This document shows positions 40,466 to 44,233 of a stretch of DNA of 44,233 bases, one piece after another. A model generated the notes under the pieces. That model did not search any database, was not told where the DNA came from, and saw only the letters and a program-made list of their open reading frames with translations. The first letter of the stretch is position 1. The number at the start of each line of letters is the position of its first letter. The stretch is from an uncultured Alphaproteobacteria bacterium (GTDB taxonomy: Bacteria > Pseudomonadota > Alphaproteobacteria > UBA8366 > GCA-2717185): positions 1-44,233 of the forward strand of contig CALSRA010000041.1 in NCBI GenBank assembly GCA_943788635.1, read 5' to 3'. Position numbers and translations under genes: made by a program.

Positions 40466-40870
40466 ATGATCGGACTACTGAATCACGTTGCTATTGTTGT
40501 GCCGGATCTTGCCGCGGCAGTTGCGATGTATCGTGACGCGCTGGGGGGAGAGGTTTCGGAGCCGCAGGAATTGCCGGAACACGGTGTCATTGTCGTTTTC
40601 GTCAATTTGCCCAACAGTAAAATTGAGCTGCTTCACCCGATGGGGGAAGGGTCGCCGATTGCATCATACCTGGCCCGGAATCCCGATGGGGGCATGCATC
40701 ATATGTGTTTTGAGGTTGAAGATATCCTGGCGGCGCGCGACCGGTTGAAAGAACAGGGGGCGCGTGTGTTGGGCGACGGCGAGCCGAAAAATGGTGCGCA
40801 CGGCAAACCGGTACTGTTCCTGCATCCGAAGGATTTTGCAGGCACTCTGATTGAGCTGGAGCAGGTTTAA
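40466..40870 (+). CDS. mce: Methylmalonyl-CoA epimerase
   Basis: 134 residues, a vicinal-oxygen-chelate protein. The motifs NHVAIVVPDLAAAVAMY, IELLHPMGEGSPIASYLARNPDGGMHHMCFEV and FLHPKDFAGTLIELEQ supply the metal-binding His and Glu residues. It interconverts (R)- and (S)-methylmalonyl-CoA in propionyl-CoA metabolism. This could absorb propionate if the 3517-8018 pathway produces it, though the two loci are far apart. The start is 2 bases after rnj. Confidence 0.94.
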   Translation: MIGLLNHVAIVVPDLAAAVAMYRDALGGEVSEPQELPEHGVIVVFVNLPNSKIELLHPMGEGSPIASYLARNPDGGMHHMCFEVEDILAARDRLKEQGARVLGDGEPKNGAHGKPVLFLHPKDFAGTLIELEQV

Positions 40871-40953
40871 GGCAGGTCGAAAGAACCTGAAGTCAGTCAC
40901 ACAATCCGGCGTTAGATGCGCTGTGTCTATCCAGGCCGGATCAGGAGTTGTTG

Positions 40954-41187
40954 ATGAGCTTAGTTGAAGGTTTTGTCACATTTGCCATTATCTGGTGGGT
41001 GGTGCTTTTTATGGTGCTTCCCTGGGGGATTAACCGTCAGGCAAACCCGGAACTGGGTCATGAGCCTGGTGCGCCGGAAAAACCACGCGTGTGGACCAAG
41101 GTCGCGGTTACGACTGTCATTTCAGTGATATTGCTGTTTATCGTGCGGGCGATTATTGAATCGGGATGGATCAGTTTCCGGGGATGA
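40954..41187 (+). CDS. DUF1467 family small membrane protein
   Basis: 77 residues from ATG 40954, with AGGAG upstream; in-frame upstream codons are unlikely. There are two transmembrane helices: residues 7-25 with the WWVVLFMVLPWG motif, and about 50-68. A short loop NPELGHEPGAPEKPRVW lies between them. This is the DUF1467 pattern, nearly always found between mce and proS in alphaproteobacteria. Function unknown. Confidence 0.87.
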   Translation: MSLVEGFVTFAIIWWVVLFMVLPWGINRQANPELGHEPGAPEKPRVWTKVAVTTVISVILLFIVRAIIESGWISFRG

Positions 41188-41217
41188 TTTCAGTCAAAAC
41201 CCAAGGCCGCTGGGGCG

Positions 41218-42508
41218 TCACAGCAGGGCAAACTTTAATACGAAAGCGACGCCGATAATCGCGACCGCTGGCTTGAGCTCCGCTATGCGGCCGCTAAGGA
41301 TTTTGATTGCGGCATAGGTTATGAAGCCGAACCCTATGCCTGTCGCCACCGAAAATGTCAGCGGCATGGCAATGGCGGTTACGACTGCGGGGGGCGTATT
41401 CAGTGACATCTTCCCAGTCGAGTTCCGCCAGCCCGCGGGCCATCAGGCAGGCGACAAACAGCAGGGCAGGGGCCGTGGCGTAAGCTGGCACTGTTGTTGC
41501 CAATGGTGCCAGAAACAGGGCGCAAAGAAACAGGACAGCGACGACAACCGCCGTCAGGCCGGTTCTCCCGCCGGCCTTGATACCTGCGGCGCTTTCAATA
41601 TAGCTGGTGGTTGTCGACGTGCCCAAAGCAGCCCCGGCCACGGTGGCGACGCTGTCGGCCATCAGGGCGTTTCGCAGTCGGGGCAGTTTGCCCTCGGAAT
41701 CCAGCAACCCAGCGCGATGTGCAACGCCAACCAGGGTGCCTGCCGTATCGAACAGGTCGACAAACAGGAAGGCAAAGACGACGGATATCAAGCCAACTTC
41801 GAACGCGCCGGCGATGTCCATCTTCAGGAATGTCGGGGCGAGGCTTGGCGGTGCGGAGACAATGCCATTAAAGGCGGAAACGCCAAGCGCGATACCGAGC
41901 GCGGTTGTGCCGAGGACAGCGATAATAATCGCCCCGGGAACTCTGAGCCGGTCGAGGGCGGCCATCACGATGAATCCGGCACAGGCAAGGATAGCAGCTG
42001 GTTGGGTAAGGTCACCCAGCGTTATGAGGGTTGCGGGATGATCGACGACAATGCCGGCATTCTTGAGCGCGATGATCGCCAGGAAAAAACCAATTCCGGC
42101 GGATACAGCCATTTTGAGCGAGCGGGGGATCGCATTAACAATCCATTCGCGTATCGGCAGGATACTCAGGATCAGGAAGATTATGCCCGACAGGAAGACG
42201 GCACCCAACGCGGTTTCCCAGCTATGGTTCATGCCCTTGACGACGCCGTAGGTGAAAAAGGCATTCAGCCCCATTCCCGGTGCCAAAGCGACGGGATAAT
42301 TGGCGTAGAGGCCCATGATAAGTGTGCCGATGGCCGCTGCGAGGCAGGTGGCAACGAATACGGCGCCCTTGTCCATTCCGGCGTCCGCGAGGATCAATGG
42401 ATTGACGAATATGATGTAGGCCATGGTCAGGAAAGTCGTGATACCGGCGATGATTTCATTGCGGACCGTCGTGCCGTGACCTTTCAGGTGAAAATAGCTT
42501 TCGATCAT
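41218..42508 (-). pseudogene. AzgA-type adenine/guanine/hypoxanthine permease, single frameshift
   Basis: The start ATG is at 42508. The first 370 or so residues read cleanly: NEIIAGITTFLTMAYIIFVNP, ALAPGMGLNAFFTYGVVKGM, DLFDTAGTLVGVAHRAGL and GTSTTTSYIESAAGIKAGGRTGL are typical of the NCS2/AzgA family. A run of six G (41389-41394, plus strand) shifts the frame. With five, the protein continues through PAVVTAIAMPLTFSVATGIGFGF to a stop at 41218-41220 and reaches about 430 residues, the family norm. It is a twelve-helix inner-membrane purine importer. Homopolymer length here may be a sequence error, a real inactivating mutation, or a slippage switch. Confidence 0.88.
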
Positions 42509-42597
42509 GTTCGTCCCCGTGGTTGTGCGTCGTTCCCGGACTGGTCTGATTCTTGAATATGAAAAAGTACGTTGGCGCGCCTCATCCGTGCAACTAC

Positions 42598-43032
42598 ATG
42601 AAAGACATGATTATGCGATTCTCCCGTGCCGTCATCCTGATTTTACCTGTGGCGCTGGTCTCTGCGGAGGCGGCGATGGCTGAAACCGTGCGTATCAGTC
42701 GGGCCGATTGCCAGAGACTAGTTGAGCACAAGGCGCGGGCGGATGTGACGTGCCAGCCTGGTGTCGATGTTCGCGGACGCAAGGTCGTCCCAGCGGAGGG
42801 AAGGGGCGCGCCGGATTTCAGCAAGCTGGTGCCTGAAATGCTGGAGTTTCCGATTGCGCTCAATCCATCGAAAGGTGGCGCGGCCCGGTTTGGTGAGACG
42901 TCGCTCATCGTTGGTACCATTCAGTTTGATATGAAAAAGCGGCAGGCGATGCTGGATGGTGTCCCATTGAACCGTGGCGATACCAAAAATTTATACGTGG
43001 AATGTCGTCGGGCGCTGCGGAAGGTTGATTGA
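42598..43032 (+). CDS. Small secreted protein of unknown function
   Basis: 144 residues from ATG 42598; ATG 42607 and 42613 are equally open and no ribosome site decides. A Sec signal peptide is evident: RFSRAVILILPVALVSA followed by EAAMAET, with cleavage likely after AMA. The mature part has three Cys (in ADCQRL, VTCQPG and VECRRA) and no recognised domain. It is divergent from the permease and precedes proS by 88 bases. Confidence 0.7.
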   Translation: MKDMIMRFSRAVILILPVALVSAEAAMAETVRISRADCQRLVEHKARADVTCQPGVDVRGRKVVPAEGRGAPDFSKLVPEMLEFPIALNPSKGGAARFGETSLIVGTIQFDMKKRQAMLDGVPLNRGDTKNLYVECRRALRKVD

Positions 43033-43120
43033 CAGCGTTGCGGAATATTTTGGACATCACCAGATGCTTTCCCTAAGTTCCCGGTTCCCTTAATCCCATT
43101 ACGCTTTTGCGGAGCGCCGA

Positions 43121-44233
43121 ATGCGACTGTCCCAGTATTTCCTGCCGACCATGAAGGAAACGCCGAGCGAAGCGCAGATCGTCTCGCATCGCTACATGCT
43201 GCGGGCCGGGATGATCCGGCAGGCCAGCGCCGGCATCTATTCCTGGCTGCCGATGGGCTCTCCGCGTGCTTGCGTAAGATCGAGCAGATCGTCCGCGACG
43301 AGCAGGACGCGGCCGGCGCCCAGGAAGTCCTGATGCCGACCATCCAGTCCGCCGACTCTCTGGCGCGAGAGCGGGCGCTACGACGATTACGGCAAGGAGA
43401 TGCTGCGCATCCACGGATCGCCACGACCGCGACATGCTCTACGGGCCGACCAACGAAGAGCTGATCACCGATATCTGCCGCTGCCCATGTCAAGAGCTAT
43501 CGCGCGACTGCCGCTTAATCCTCTATCACATTCAGTGGAAGTTCCGCGACGAGGTGCGTCCCCGCTTCGGCGTCATGCGCGGGCAGGGAATTTCTGATGA
43601 AGGACGCCTATTCCTTCGATCGTCGACTGCCGAGGGCGCGGTCCGTATGGCCTACAACAAGATGTTCGTCGCGTATCTTCGAAGACCTTTGCCCGGATGG
43701 GGCTGCGGGCCATCCCGATGCGCCGCCGATACCGGGCCGATCGGCGGCGACATGAGCCATGAATTCGTCATCCTCGCGGAAACCGGCGAGAGCGAGGTTT
43801 ATTGCCACAAGGATTGGCTCGAGGTTGATGTGTTGTCCCAGGACATCGACATCAACGGGGACTTGCAGCCGGTGGTCGATTCCTTCCTGTCCCGCTATGC
43901 CGCGACCGACGAGAAGCACGATCCCGCGACCTGTCCGGTTCCCGAGGGGGATCTGATCGCCACCCGCGGCATCGAGGTCGGCCATATCTTCTATTTCGGC
44001 ACCAAGTATTCCGAGCCGCTGAACGCGCGGGTGACCGGGCCGGACGGCAAGGATGTGCCGGTTCATAGCGGCTCCTACGGGGTCGGCGTGTCGCGTCTGG
44101 TCGGCGGGATCATCGAGGCCAGTCATGACGATCGCGGGATCATCTGGCCGGAGGCGATCGCTCCCTTTAAAGTCGGGCTCGTCAATCTACGCAGTGGTGA
44201 CGACGCCTGTGATGCGGCTTGTGACGAAATATA
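43121..44233 (+). pseudogene. proS: Prolyl-tRNA synthetase, frameshifted 5' part and cut by the window end
   Basis: ATG 43121 leads into [14 protein letters not shown] and [25 protein letters not shown]. From about 43260 indels break the frame; [12 protein letters not shown], the [16 protein letters not shown] motif 2 and LMKDAYSFD are recovered in pieces. From about 43740 it reads cleanly: [16 protein letters not shown], then [13 protein letters not shown] motif 3 ([16 protein letters not shown]). The large editing INS domain is absent, as is usual for alphaproteobacterial enzymes. It charges tRNA-Pro. The anticodon-binding C-terminus lies beyond the window. Confidence 0.88.

Noticed and set aside
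41321..42556. Long plus-strand frame of 411 codons opposite the permease
   Set aside because: It is antisense to a clear AzgA-type transporter, has composition typical of a shadow frame (Asp/Gln/Gly-rich) and no recognisable domain.

Overview
The window looks like the end of an alphaproteobacterial chromosome contig, probably Rhodospirillales-like. The evidence is gene order: tRNA-Leu / tig / clpP / clpX / lon / HU / tRNA-Val / tRNA-Asp / nuoA-N / birA / RNase J / methylmalonyl-CoA epimerase / DUF1467 / proS is a conserved alphaproteobacterial run. Composition is moderately GC-rich, with AT-rich intergenic spots around an insertion sequence.

Layout. (1) 1-437 is the 3' end of an IS1380-family element cut by the window edge; it abuts the 3' end of an SGNH-hydrolase-like gene (438-1607, minus). 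(2) 1906-8018 is a compact operon: MarR regulator, HlyD/EmrA-type adaptor, FAD-dependent dehydrogenase, LeuC-like and LeuD-like hydratase subunits, and an isocitrate-lyase-superfamily C-C lyase. The last four genes form a chemically coherent route that could desaturate, hydrate and cleave a substituted succinate. This is the best candidate for an undescribed system here. (3) 8043-9713 (minus) encodes a secreted protein with a peptidoglycan-binding-like domain and helical repeats. (4) 9967-13554 is a tightly overlapping trio: DUF599 membrane protein, bifunctional NAD(P)HX repair enzyme, malonyl-CoA decarboxylase. (5) 13606-16128 holds two small paralogous genes of unknown function, separated by a full IS1380-family element (14126-15791) whose 3' 437 bases are identical to those at the window start. 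(6) 16242-23521 is the tRNA-Leu, trigger factor, ClpP, ClpX, Lon, HU, tRNA-Val, tRNA-Asp proteostasis cluster. (7) 23722-37752 is the complete 14-gene complex I operon nuoA-N. (8) 37771-44233 has birA, rnj, mce, a DUF1467 gene, a purine permease with one frameshift, a small secreted protein, and a proS cut by the window end.

A striking quality feature: clpX, lon, nuoA-M and the first half of proS are riddled with single-base insertions and deletions every few tens to about 200 bases, while tig, clpP, HU, nuoN, birA, rnj and everything in 438-18900 read cleanly. The residues that define these enzymes can still be recovered across the frames. The breaks are therefore most likely sequence or assembly error in particular blocks rather than gene decay. 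These genes are listed as frameshifted reconstructions, with boundaries inferred from conserved termini.
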